From contig NC_017093.1 in NCBI RefSeq assembly GCF_000284295.1, forward strand, positions 7,874,001 through 7,938,000: a stretch of DNA of 64,000 bases. The letters run 5' to 3'. The translations under genes were made by a program, and so were the position numbers. Numbering within the stretch: the stretch's first letter is position 1; each line of letters starts with the position of its first letter. The stretch comes from Actinoplanes missouriensis 431 (GTDB lineage: Bacteria > Actinomycetota > Actinomycetes > Mycobacteriales > Micromonosporaceae). Below, one piece after another: positions 38,537-46,674 of the stretch. The notes under the pieces are model-generated. The model saw only the letters and a list, made by a program, of their open reading frames with translations, was not told where the DNA came from and ran no database searches.

Positions 38537-40084
38537 TCAGCGCTTCGCCAGCGGCACCACCAGGACGGCCTCGGTGCCGCCGCCGGCCCGGTTGCGCAGC
38601 TCGATGCTCCCGCGCAGCTCGCCGGTGGCCAGCGCCCGGACGATCTGCAGCCCGAGCCGCCCGCTGGCGTCCGGCCGGAAACCCTCCGGCAGACCGCGCC
38701 CGTTGTCCGCGACAGTGACGTGCAACTGCTTGCGGAACCGGTGCGCGGAGACCACCACCTCGCCGCTCTGGTCCGGCGCGGCCGTCTCCTCGTCCTCGTC
38801 CTCCGGGACGGAGAAACCGTGCTCGACCGCGTTGATCAGCAGCTCGTTGAGCACCATCACCAGCGAGGTCGCGATCTCCGCGGGGAGCACGCCGAACGTA
38901 CCCTCCCGGCGCATCCGCACCGGGAAGCTGGTCGCGGCGACCTCGGTGGCGGCGGTGGCGACCCGGTCCACGATGCCGTCGAACTCGACCGCCTCGTCGC
39001 TGGACATCGAGAGCGTCTCGTGGACGAGCGCGATCGAGGCGACCCGGCGTACCGACTCCTCCAGGGCCATCCGCGCCTCCGGCGCGTCCACCCGCCGGGC
39101 CTGGAGGCGCAGCAGGGCCGCGACGGTCTGCAGGTTGTTCTTCACCCGGTGGTGGATCTCCCGGATGGTGGCGTCCTTGGTCATCAGGGCGCGTTCCCGG
39201 CGGCGGATCTCGGTGACGTCGCGGACCAGCACCAGCGCGCCGATCGGCACACCGGCAGGCAGCAGCGGCAGCGCCCGGGTGAGCACCGTGGCGCCGCGGG
39301 CCTCCACCTCCATGCGCGGTGCGAACTCGCCGCGCAGCGAGCCGAGGATCCGCTCGGACGCGTCGTTGCCCTCCAGCGGGTCGGCGGAGAGCCGGCTCGC
39401 CAGTTTCGCCAGCTCCTCGCCGACGAGGTGGGAGTTGAAACCGAGCCTGCGGTACGCGGACTGCGCGTTCGGGCTGGCGTAGGTGACCTTGCCGGACGAG
39501 TCCAGCCGGATGATCCCGTCACCGACCCGGGGCGCCGACGTGGTCTCGCCCGGGTGCCGGGGCGGCGGGAACGTGCCGTCCGACACCATCTGGGCCAGGT
39601 CGTCCGCGGTGGTCAGATAGTTCAGCTCGAGCTGGCTCGGCGTCCGCGCGGTGCTCAGGTTGGTGTCGCGGCCGATCACCGCGATCACCTCGCTGTAGCC
39701 CTCCTCCAGGTCGGCGGCGTCACGCAGCCGCACCGGGATGGCCTCGTGGCGGGCGGGGGTGTCGCCGTACCAGACCGGGTCGCCCTCCCGCCAGATCCGC
39801 TCCTGGGTGAGCGCCACGTCGAGATGCGCCACCTCCGGCCCGCCGACGATCTTGCCGACCTGGTCGTCCTGGTACGCGGTCGGCGCGGTGACCGGCCGCA
39901 CCTGGGCGACGCAGAGGAACTCGCGGGGCTGCCGCGGCTCCCCCTTGATCGGCACCCAGAGCAGCAGGTCCGCGAAGGAGAGATCGGAGAGCAGCTGCCA
40001 GTCACCGGCCAGCCGGTGCAGGTGGTCGATGTCGGCGGGACTGAGGTTCGTGTGTTCTTCGACGAGGTCACGCAGGGTGGACAC
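38537..40084 (-). CDS. pdtaS: PdtaS-type soluble sensor histidine kinase
   Basis: A 515-residue cytosolic kinase: an N-terminal GAF-like domain (~1-150), a PAS domain (IIRLDSSGKVTYASPNAQSA), then the HisKA_2 H-box IREIHHRVKNNLQTVAALLRLQ and an ATPase domain (LNELLINAVEHGFS, VADNGRGLPEGF, LGLQIVRAL). PdtaS phosphorylates PdtaR, an ANTAR-type RNA-binding regulator not present here. In M. tuberculosis it is next to whiB1, as it nearly is here. Confidence 0.92.
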   Translation of the reverse strand: MSTLRDLVEEHTNLSPADIDHLHRLAGDWQLLSDLSFADLLLWVPIKGEPRQPREFLCVAQVRPVTAPTAYQDDQVGKIVGGPEVAHLDVALTQERIWREGDPVWYGDTPARHEAIPVRLRDAADLEEGYSEVIAVIGRDTNLSTARTPSQLELNYLTTADDLAQMVSDGTFPPPRHPGETTSAPRVGDGIIRLDSSGKVTYASPNAQSAYRRLGFNSHLVGEELAKLASRLSADPLEGNDASERILGSLRGEFAPRMEVEARGATVLTRALPLLPAGVPIGALVLVRDVTEIRRRERALMTKDATIREIHHRVKNNLQTVAALLRLQARRVDAPEARMALEESVRRVASIALVHETLSMSSDEAVEFDGIVDRVATAATEVAATSFPVRMRREGTFGVLPAEIATSLVMVLNELLINAVEHGFSVPEDEDEETAAPDQSGEVVVSAHRFRKQLHVTVADNGRGLPEGFRPDASGRLGLQIVRALATGELRGSIELRNRAGGGTEAVLVVPLAKR

Positions 40085-40099
40085 GAGACCAGCTTATTT

Positions 40100-41155
40100 C
40101 TAGAAGGTCGTGGTGACCTTCTTGAGGCCGCGTGGCGCGTCCGGGTCCTCGCCACGGGCCAGCGCGAGAGCCAGCGCCAGTTTCTGCAGCGGGAGGATGT
40201 CGAGCATCGGGCTGTACCGCTCATCGACGGCCGGCACCGCGAGCCGGGCCGCCGCGCCGGGGACGTCGGCGGCGCCGATCGTGACGACGTCGGCCCGGCG
40301 CTCGCCGAGACGGGTCACCACGTCCCGCATCGAGCGGCCGCCCGGACCGTCGCCGACCACCGCGAGCACCGGCACGTCGGGGTCCGCCATCGCGAGCGGC
40401 CCGTGCAGCAGATCGGCGCCGGAGAAGGCGAGCGCGGGCAGGTACGACGTCTCCATCAGCTTCAGGGCGGTCTCGCGGGCGGTGGGGTACGCATATCCCC
40501 GGCCGGTCGTCACCAGGCTGGAGGCGAACCGGTAGCGCTGCGCCAGGTCCTCGGCCGACGTGTCGGCGAGCGTCGTCTCGGCGAGCCGGGGCAGCTCGGC
40601 CAGCGCGTCGCGCTCCTCGGCGGGCAGCCGGCCGTCACCGGCGCGGACCCCCTCGATCAGCATCAGCAGCGCCAGCAGCTCCGCCGTGTACGTCTTCGTG
40701 GCGGCCACCGCCCGCTCGTGCCCGGCGGCCACGTCGATGGCGAGCTCGGCGGCCTCGGCCAGCGGCGACGACGGGTTGTTGGTGACCGCGACGGTGAGCG
40801 CCCCGTTCTCCCGGGCCACGCCGAGCACCCCGGTGAGGTCGGCCGAGCCGCCGCTCTGGCTGACCCCGATCACCAGCGTGCCGGTGAAGTCGGGACGGGC
40901 GCCGTAGAGCGTGATCGCGCTCGGCGAGGCGCTCGCGACCGGCAGGCCCAGGCGGATCTCGGCGAGGTACGCCCCGTAGAGCGCCGCGTGGTCGGAGGTG
41001 CCCCGGGCCACGAACAGCACGTTGCGCGGGCGGCGTCCCGCGATCTCGGCCGCGACCTCGGCGATCGCGCCGGCGTTGCGGTCCTCCAGCAGCCGGGCGA
41101 ACCCGGCCGGCTGCTCCTCGATGTCCGCCGACATGCCGTGGCCTCGCTGTGTCAC
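40100..41155 (-). CDS. SIS-domain sugar isomerase-like protein (GlmS C-terminal type)
   Basis: A 351-residue protein with two SIS domains: VARGTSDHAALYGAYLAEI with VIGVSQSGGSADL, and TTGRGYAYPTARETALKLME with LLHGPLAM. The end, PRGLKKVTTTF, is like the C-terminus of GlmS (PRxLxKSVTVE). The glutaminase domain of GlmS is absent, so ammonia-dependent deamination or isomerisation of an amino sugar phosphate is more likely. GTG 41155 was chosen because GAGGAGG lies five bases upstream. Confidence 0.85.
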   Translation of the reverse strand: MTQRGHGMSADIEEQPAGFARLLEDRNAGAIAEVAAEIAGRRPRNVLFVARGTSDHAALYGAYLAEIRLGLPVASASPSAITLYGARPDFTGTLVIGVSQSGGSADLTGVLGVARENGALTVAVTNNPSSPLAEAAELAIDVAAGHERAVAATKTYTAELLALLMLIEGVRAGDGRLPAEERDALAELPRLAETTLADTSAEDLAQRYRFASSLVTTGRGYAYPTARETALKLMETSYLPALAFSGADLLHGPLAMADPDVPVLAVVGDGPGGRSMRDVVTRLGERRADVVTIGAADVPGAAARLAVPAVDERYSPMLDILPLQKLALALALARGEDPDAPRGLKKVTTTF

Positions 41156-41281
41156 GTGATCCTCCTCATCGCCGTTCAACCCGCACTGTCCTAATCCCGC
41201 GCGTTTCGTGCGCAGTCTTGCAAGAAACAGCTTACAAGGTCAAGGTTTCGCGCAGAAGTGAGCAGACATGAGGACTGACAT

Positions 41282-42850
41282 ATGGCGCTGCTTCCCCTAG
41301 GGTCTTTGCACGTGGATTCCCCCTCGGCCCGCCGCGACCTCGCGCGCGCCCGCGCCGCATTCGACCGCGGCGAGATGGCGGACGCCGCCGGCCATCTGAC
41401 CGGTGCGCTCACCCACGCACCCACCCTGCCCGAGATCCATGAGCTGCTCAGCCGGATGGCAGCGACGCCCGGCGGCGGGCTCGACCTCTTCCCGCCCGAG
41501 CCGCACGAGCCGGTCGGCCGTTCGGTCGCCCGCGCGCACCTGCTCGCCGCCGCCGGTCGCCCGGAGGACGGCCTCCACCTGCTCGCCGGCGCCAGCGGCA
41601 ACCATCCCGGCACCGACTGGGCCGGTGTGCCGTGGGTCAGCGACCCGGCGCTCGGCGTGCGCGTCGACCCAGGGCTGCTGGCTCGCACGATCATGCGGCT
41701 CTGCACCGCGGTGGGCGATCCCGCGCCGGCCGGGACCGTCGACTCGCTGAAGCCCTATCTCACCGTGATCAGGCACGCGGTCGCGGCGCACGGCGAACAG
41801 GCGATGCTGCTCGGCGCCGGCTCGGCACTGGCGCGCCGGCTCGGCGAGGTGCGCCTCGCCGTCGACTGGGCCACCCGCGGCGCGCGGGCGCAGCCCTCCA
41901 AGCTGGGCGAGATCTGGCTGGGGTACGCGTACCGCAGCGCCGGCCGGATGCCGGAGGCCCTCGCCGCGCTTCGCCGGGCCGTCGCCTACGACCCCGACGA
42001 CCTCTCGGTGTACGCCGACGTCGCCGCCACCCTGGCCGACCTGGACCGGCTCGACGAGGCGCTGCGCTGGACCGAACTGGCCCTGGAACGCGACCCGGAC
42101 TTCGACTGCGTCGTGCACACCGCCCACCGGCTGCGGCACCGGGCCGACGGCGACGTGGCCCACCTGGTCGCGCTCGCCGACTTCATCCGTGACCACCCGG
42201 ACGACGCGCACGAGCACACCGACCTCGAGGAGTGCTGCCGGGAAGCGGCCTGGCTCGGTGGCATGCCGGCCGGCGCCCCGCTCCGGGCCGGCCGCGCCCC
42301 GGTGAACGCCGAACCGTCGGCGGACGCGCTCCGGCGGCTGCTCCGGATCGCCACACCGACCTGGGCGCACCCGCCCGCCGCCTACGACCGGGCGCTCGGC
42401 CTGGTGCTGGTCGAGCCGTGGGAGCTGCTCGCGCTGCTCGCCCATCCGGCCGTCGTGGAGGCCCGCCAGCCCACCGGGTACGAGGTGTGGGCCTGTCTGG
42501 GCCTGCTCCACCACGGTTCCGAGGAGCCGTGGCTGGACTCCAACCGCCGCCGGTTGCTGCTCGGCCTGCTCGACGGCGACCTGGACCGGGTCACCCAGGC
42601 GGCGCTCTTCGCGCTGATCACCTACGCCTGGGTGGATCCGGAGGCCCGCTCCGACGTGGCCGCCGTGGTGGCCGGCCGGCTCAGCGAGATGGCATCCGGC
42701 CCGGCGGCCCGGGCGGTCGCCGAGCTGGCGCTCGCGGCGCCCGGCCTGGACCGCCCGACCCGGGAGCTGGCCGCCGCGACGATCCGCGTCCCGCAGGTCC
42801 CCCGGCAGAGGCGGGCCGGCTGGATCCGCCGTTCCTTCTACCGGGGCTAG
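41282..42850 (+). CDS. TPR-repeat protein, unknown
   Basis: A 522-residue helical-repeat protein. TPR-like pairs are clear at about residues 200-290 (LGEIWLGYAYRSAGRMPEAL, DDLSVYADVAATLADLDRLD, EALRWTELALERDPDF). The C-terminal part is a HEAT-like helical array (VEPWELLALLAHPAVVEARQ). It has no signal peptide or catalytic motif and probably acts as a cytosolic scaffold. It is convergent with the biotinyl carrier gene. Confidence 0.75.
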   Translation: MALLPLGSLHVDSPSARRDLARARAAFDRGEMADAAGHLTGALTHAPTLPEIHELLSRMAATPGGGLDLFPPEPHEPVGRSVARAHLLAAAGRPEDGLHLLAGASGNHPGTDWAGVPWVSDPALGVRVDPGLLARTIMRLCTAVGDPAPAGTVDSLKPYLTVIRHAVAAHGEQAMLLGAGSALARRLGEVRLAVDWATRGARAQPSKLGEIWLGYAYRSAGRMPEALAALRRAVAYDPDDLSVYADVAATLADLDRLDEALRWTELALERDPDFDCVVHTAHRLRHRADGDVAHLVALADFIRDHPDDAHEHTDLEECCREAAWLGGMPAGAPLRAGRAPVNAEPSADALRRLLRIATPTWAHPPAAYDRALGLVLVEPWELLALLAHPAVVEARQPTGYEVWACLGLLHHGSEEPWLDSNRRRLLLGLLDGDLDRVTQAALFALITYAWVDPEARSDVAAVVAGRLSEMASGPAARAVAELALAAPGLDRPTRELAAATIRVPQVPRQRRAGWIRRSFYRG

Positions 42851-42905
42851 GCCTGTCCTGGCCGGCTCCGCTCCGCGGAGATCACCGGGCCGGCCGGTGC
42901 GGCTC

Positions 42906-43121
42906 TCAGTTGATGACGGCGATCAGGTCGCCCTCCTGGACGACGTCGCCCTCGTTCACGGCGAGCTGGGCCACCGTCCCGTCCGACTCGGCGATCACCG
43001 GGATCTCCATCTTCATCGACTCGAGGATCACCAGCGTGTCGCCGTCCGCGACGGAGTCGCCGACGTTGGCCACGACCTTCCACACGTTGGCCACCATCTC
43101 GGCCCGGATCTCGTCAGCCAT
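42906..43121 (-). CDS. Biotin/lipoyl attachment protein (TB7.3-like)
   Basis: A 71-residue single-domain carrier with the attachment lysine in VILESMKMEIPVIA. The MKM motif indicates biotin rather than lipoate. It may serve an acyl-CoA carboxylase as a free BCCP, although no carboxylase gene is near. The M. tuberculosis equivalent, TB7.3 (Rv3221c), is also next to the RshA/SigH pair. Confidence 0.93.
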   Translation of the reverse strand: MADEIRAEMVANVWKVVANVGDSVADGDTLVILESMKMEIPVIAESDGTVAQLAVNEGDVVQEGDLIAVIN

Positions 43122-43277
43122 CAGGGGATCGCCCTCCCGCTCGCGGAACGCCTGTCGTGAACGCTTGTTCAGGTGAACGCCATCAAATCACGGATCCCCG
43201 CCGGGCACGTCCCGGCGCGTCGGAGCGGCCCACTACGATCGGCAGCGGAACGGCACCACTAACCAGGGAGTCCCGCC

Positions 43278-43352
43278 ATGGCGAAGAAGGCCCGTAAGAA
43301 GAAGGCCCGTAAGAAGAGCTCTGCCAACCACGGCAAGCGTCCCAACAGCTGA
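43278..43352 (+). CDS. Ribosomal protein bL37 (24 residues)
   Basis: A 24-codon gene, MAKKARKKKARKKSSANHGK then RPNS. It matches the actinobacterial bL37 pattern (MAKRxRKKxxRKKSxANHGKRPN) seen in mycobacterial 50S subunits. GGGAG lies 8 bases upstream of the ATG, and a strong terminator follows at once. Its small size explains why it is easily missed. It lies between the biotinyl carrier and rsrA. Confidence 0.9.
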   Translation: MAKKARKKKARKKSSANHGKRPNS

Positions 43353-43382
43353 AAAAAGGCCCGGCGGACGCCGGGCCTTTTT
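43353..43382. terminator. Bidirectional terminator between bL37 and rsrA
   Basis: A perfect 13-bp stem, AAAAAGGCCCGGC (43353-43365) and its complement (43370-43382), loop GGAC. It has A-run and T-run flanks, so it can work in both directions. Confidence 0.92.
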
Positions 43383-43398
43383 CATGTCCTGATCACGG

Positions 43399-43677
43399 TC
43401 AGGGGAGGAACTCGCGGGTCTCGGTCTGCACCTCGAGCTGGTCCAGCTTGTGACGCAGCCGGTCACGCAGCTCCACCGGCGCCCGCTCGTCACCGCAGCA
43501 GCGGCCGACCAGGGCCTTCACGTCGTGCTCGATCCCGAACTCGCGCAGGCAGCCGGTGCACTCGTCCAGGTGTTTCTGGATCAGCTGCCGGCGCTCCTCG
43601 CTGCACTCCAGGTCCAGGTAGAGGTAGACCTCGCTGAGGACTGAGCTGCAGTCGGTCTCGTTCTCGTCGGTCGACAT
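43399..43677 (-). CDS. rsrA: Zinc anti-sigma factor RsrA/RshA
   Basis: A 92-residue ZAS-family anti-sigma factor. The zinc/thiol switch motif is HLDECTGCLREFG (Hx3CxxC), with further cysteines at TDCSSVL, LECSEE and RCCGDE. Under reducing conditions it holds SigR; disulfide stress releases the sigma factor, which induces thioredoxin and mycothiol genes. Its start lies 5 bp after the sigR stop, as usual for this pair. Confidence 0.95.
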   Translation of the reverse strand: MSTDENETDCSSVLSEVYLYLDLECSEERRQLIQKHLDECTGCLREFGIEHDVKALVGRCCGDERAPVELRDRLRHKLDQLEVQTETREFLP

Positions 43678-43682
43678 CGGTG

Positions 43683-44285
43683 TCAGGCCCCCTGCGGTTC
43701 GGACGTCGTGGCGCGGGTTATGCCCCGGTCGGAGGCGTAGTTCTCCAGGAGGTTGCGCAGGTTGCGCCGCCCCCGGTGCAGCCGGGACATGACCGTGCCG
43801 ATCGGCGTGCCCATGATGTCGGCGATTTCCTTGTAGGAGAAGCCCTCGACATCGGCGAGGTACACCGCGAGCCGGAAGTCCTCCGGCAGGGACTGCAGCG
43901 CTTCCTTGATGTCGCTGTCCGGAAGCCGGTCCAGCGCCTCGGTCTCGGCCGACCGCAGACCCGACGACGTGTGCGACTCGCTCGACGCGAGCTGCCAGTC
44001 GGTGATCTCCTCGGTCGGCGCCTGCACCGGCTGCCGCTGCTTGCGACGGTACGAGTTGATGTACGTGTTCGTCAGGATCCGGTACAGCCAGGCCTTGAGG
44101 TTCGTACCCTCTTCGAACTGGTGGAACGCGGAGAACGCCTTGAGGAACGTCTCCTGCACCAGGTCCTCGGCATCGGCCGGGTTACGGGTCATCCGCAGTC
44201 CGGCGGCGTACAACTGATCCACGAACGGGAGCGCGTCACGCTCGAAACGCTGACGACGCTCGTCGGTCCGCTCTTTCTGGGCCAC
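43683..44285 (-). CDS. sigR: Thiol-stress sigma factor SigR/SigH (short form)
   Basis: A 200-residue ECF sigma factor. Region 2 contains AGLRMTRNPADAEDLVQETFLKAFSAF and AWLYRILTNTYINSYR; region 4 contains SLPEDFRLAVYLADVEGFSYKEIADIMGTPIGTVMSRLHRGR. GTG 44285 has GGGGGGAG upstream. The frame stays open a further 67 codons to GTG 44486, which also has GGGGAT before it, so a longer isoform is possible (see the promoter entry). RsrA is directly downstream. Confidence 0.95.
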   Translation of the reverse strand: MAQKERTDERRQRFERDALPFVDQLYAAGLRMTRNPADAEDLVQETFLKAFSAFHQFEEGTNLKAWLYRILTNTYINSYRRKQRQPVQAPTEEITDWQLASSESHTSSGLRSAETEALDRLPDSDIKEALQSLPEDFRLAVYLADVEGFSYKEIADIMGTPIGTVMSRLHRGRRNLRNLLENYASDRGITRATTSEPQGA

Positions 44286-44486
44286 CCTGGACTCCCCCCT
44301 CGACCGCCCCGCCGAGGATACGGGTAGTGCCCGTGTAACGCCTTCGAAAACCGCGGGTGTGCTGACGCTCACCGAAGAAGACAAAGGCTGTGTCTCGGCC
44401 GCCGGCCACTCCGGGGAGCTCAACAAGCTCTGCACCCGGGCCACCTCCCGGCCGTCGCGCTCGACGATCTCGGTACCGGCACCCAC
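44286..44486 (-). other. In-frame upstream extension of sigR (candidate SigR' isoform)
   Basis: Sixty-seven open codons precede the short start in frame (MGAGTEIVERDGREVARVQS... from GTG 44486). A SigR-type promoter 43 bp further upstream would produce a transcript that includes this start. S. coelicolor makes a comparable unstable SigR' isoform. Confidence 0.5.
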
Positions 44487-44528
44487 TACGCCATCCCCTT
44501 CCGACGAACAAAAGTGTCCGGTCGGTGT

Positions 44529-44554
44529 AACGCCGGCGGGGTGCCCGTCATTCC
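44529..44554 (-). promoter_or_regulatory. SigR-type promoter (GGAAT-N18-GTT)
   Basis: On the bottom strand GGAAT (44554-44550) is followed after exactly 18 bases by GTT (44531-44529), the consensus for SigR/SigH-type promoters. It lies just past the hydrolase stop and drives toward sigR, implying autoregulation. Confidence 0.75.
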
Positions 44555-44558
44555 GTCC

Positions 44559-45170
44559 TCAGCGCGCCCAGCCGTGCCCCCGCAGCCAGCCGATCGCGAT
44601 CTCCGCGGTCTCGCCCACGCCCTTGCGGAGGTCGTGGACGGCGCCGGGCCGCACGGCCACCTCGACCGAGCCGGCGGGCTCGGGCACGCCGAACGGATCA
44701 CGGTCGCCATTGATCACCAGCGTGGGCAGTGTCAGCGCCAGCTCGCCGGCTCGGCTCTTCTCCGGCTTGCCCGGCGGATGCAGCGGGAAGGCGAGCGCGA
44801 GAACACCCGCGGCCCCGAGGGTGGTCGCGGTGCGGCACGCGACCCGCGCTCCGCTGGAGCGTCCTCCGACGATCAACGGCATTTCCGGTACGTGTAACGC
44901 GTCGCCCACGGCGAGCCAGGCCTCGTCGAGGTGCCCGGCCGGCGCGGGCGCGCGGCGGCCGGCCACCCGATAGGGCTGGGTGACCAGCGCGACCCGCACA
45001 CCGGCAGCCACCGCCGCGTCGTGCACCGCCACCAGGTCCGGCGCGTCGACGCCTCCCCCGGCGCCATGGCCGAGGAGGAGCAGACTCACCGCCGGACCGG
45101 ATGGGGCGGTGACGCGGACGGCGGCGGGGCCGCGCGGGGTGGTTACCGTCAGTTCCTCGGGGCTGTGCAC
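44559..45170 (-). CDS. Alpha/beta hydrolase (KANL3/Tex30-like)
   Basis: A 203-residue alpha/beta hydrolase. The oxyanion segment is LLLLGHGAGGGVDAPD, the nucleophile elbow is VGGRSSGARVA, and the later acid and base are in VINGDRDPFG and GAVHDLRKG. The substrate is unknown. The start is GTG 45170, which is preceded closely by the divergent-facing end of the whiB gene on the same strand. Confidence 0.85.
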   Translation of the reverse strand: MHSPEELTVTTPRGPAAVRVTAPSGPAVSLLLLGHGAGGGVDAPDLVAVHDAAVAAGVRVALVTQPYRVAGRRAPAPAGHLDEAWLAVGDALHVPEMPLIVGGRSSGARVACRTATTLGAAGVLALAFPLHPPGKPEKSRAGELALTLPTLVINGDRDPFGVPEPAGSVEVAVRPGAVHDLRKGVGETAEIAIGWLRGHGWAR

Positions 45171-45183
45171 AGCCCCCGTTCTA

Positions 45184-45579
45184 TCAGCGACTGACGGGGA
45201 TCAGGTTCAGCAACCGGCGATCGTCGTCGGCGGAGTCGTCCTCGACCATCTCGCCGTCCGGCGTGACGCGCTCCCGCCAGGCGACCAGCATGGCCCGCCG
45301 CTCGCGTGGCGTGGTGCCACCCCAGACGCCGTGGCAGTCGCCGACCTGCAACGCCCACGCCAGGCACGGGCCCTGCACCTCGCAGGTCCCGCAGAGCGCC
45401 ACAGCCGAACCGGACGGCTCGTTGGGCGCTGGAAAGAACGTCTCGGGATCAACGCTGCGGCAGGCGCCTCGCGTGCGCCAGGCCTCGTCGGTACGTCGTT
45501 GCGCGATCGCCTCGAGCAGTCGCGGGTCGCGTCGCGCGATGGCCACCTCGTGCGGACGCGGCATGCGTGCTCGTGTCAT
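45184..45579 (-). CDS. WhiB-family regulator (second copy)
   Basis: A 131-residue Wbl protein. The Fe-S cysteines are 40 (TRGACRSVDP), 63, 66 and 72 (ALCGTCEVQGPC), followed by the turn GVWGGTTPRERRAM. A 35-residue N-terminal extension and an acidic C-terminal tail (EDDSADDDRR) distinguish it from WhiB1. No AT-hook (RGRP) is present, so it is not WhiB7. An excellent GGGGGAGG lies upstream of the ATG. The preceding 190 bp are unusually AT-rich. Confidence 0.92.
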   Translation of the reverse strand: MTRARMPRPHEVAIARRDPRLLEAIAQRRTDEAWRTRGACRSVDPETFFPAPNEPSGSAVALCGTCEVQGPCLAWALQVGDCHGVWGGTTPRERRAMLVAWRERVTPDGEMVEDDSADDDRRLLNLIPVSR

Positions 45580-45770
45580 CAGCCCACCTCCCCCGTGGGA
45601 CCGGAAGTGCTGTGGCGGCCGAACCGCACCCTACGGACCGGTACCACTCCGGCGCTGGTTTGTACCGCACCGTACAAGATCAGAACAAGGGGGTGATCTA
45701 TCTTGAAACAAAGTTGTTGATTCAGAATTGGCGCATAATCCGACAAAGAAGAACGTTGATCTAGCGCCGT

Positions 45771-46463
45771 TCAGAAAAGCGTTACCTCGGAGCGAGGTTC
45801 CAGCAACTCGGGTCCATTGTTGCGGACATTGCCGACCTCGGGCCCGATCGCACGGATCTCGATGGCCTCCAGATCGCTCTCCGGGAGCGGGCGCAGCAGC
45901 CGCTCCGGATCACCGCCGCCGGCCAGCCAGTCGTCCCACCGATCGGCCGGCAGGATCAGCGGCATCCGGTCGTGCACCCTCGTGAGGCCGCCCAGCGCCG
46001 CCGTGGTGATCACGCTGGTGGTGAGCACCGACTCCGGCCCCCACGCCGACCACAGCCCGGCGAACGCGAGCGGCCGCCCGTCGCTCGGCGTCATGTAGAA
46101 CGCCTGCTTCTGCTTGCCGGTTTGCTGGTTGCCGGACCGCACCCACTCGAACCAGCCGTCCGCCGGCACCAGGCAGCGCCGTTTCGCGAACGACGGGGCG
46201 AACGACCGCAGCGTCGCCACCGTCTCGGCCCGCGCGTTGATCATGCGGGCGCCACCGCGCAGGTCCGGCGCCCAGTGCGGGACCAGGCCCCAGCGGGCGG
46301 TGTCGAGCACCCGGCCCTCGTGCTCTTTCGACGTGCGGATCAGCGGCACCGGATCGGTGGGCGCCACGTTCCAGCTGGCGCGCAACGGCTCGGCCACGTC
46401 GACGGCCTCGAAGAACGAGCTGAGGTCGGCGTTGCTCCGGGTCGTCGCGTATCGGCCGCACAT
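45771..46463 (-). CDS. SRAP-domain protein (YedK/HMCES-type)
   Basis: A 230-residue abasic-site shield protein. After Met removal the catalytic Cys2 is at the N-terminus (MCGRYATTR). Other conserved elements are ASWNVAPTDPVP, MINARAETVA, CLVPADGWFEWV and the His of THVHDRMPLIL-type LTRVHDRMPLIL. It forms a DNA-protein crosslink with abasic sites in single-stranded DNA. The M. tuberculosis counterpart, Rv3226c, is also beside aroA. Confidence 0.95.
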   Translation of the reverse strand: MCGRYATTRSNADLSSFFEAVDVAEPLRASWNVAPTDPVPLIRTSKEHEGRVLDTARWGLVPHWAPDLRGGARMINARAETVATLRSFAPSFAKRRCLVPADGWFEWVRSGNQQTGKQKQAFYMTPSDGRPLAFAGLWSAWGPESVLTTSVITTAALGGLTRVHDRMPLILPADRWDDWLAGGGDPERLLRPLPESDLEAIEIRAIGPEVGNVRNNGPELLEPRSEVTLF

Positions 46464-46674
46464 GGACAGCACGGTACTGCGCCGGACCCGCACTCGTCCG
46501 CCCCGACACCACCCCGGCGAATCCCGCACGATTCTGCGGTGTCGTGGGCGCGCTCCCACGGAATGCGTCGCCAGAGTCCTCGGAGAGAAAGGAAATCGCT
46601 GCGGAATCGCGGGTCCGTCCCGTGAGCCGGGAATGCCGCCGGGTGCGACCGGCCCGCGACGGCAGAATGGGGTG

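Noticed and set aside
42851..42905. Possible bidirectional terminator between the TPR gene and the biotinyl carrier
   Set aside because: GGCCGG-type segments pair only imperfectly and overlap several alternatives, so no single hairpin is supported.
46543..46560. CGTGGG-N6-CCCACG dyad, similar to the CebR operator
   Set aside because: It resembles TGGGAGCGCTCCCA except for the central core, but lies between SRAP and aroA, where sugar control makes no sense. It may be a simple hairpin.
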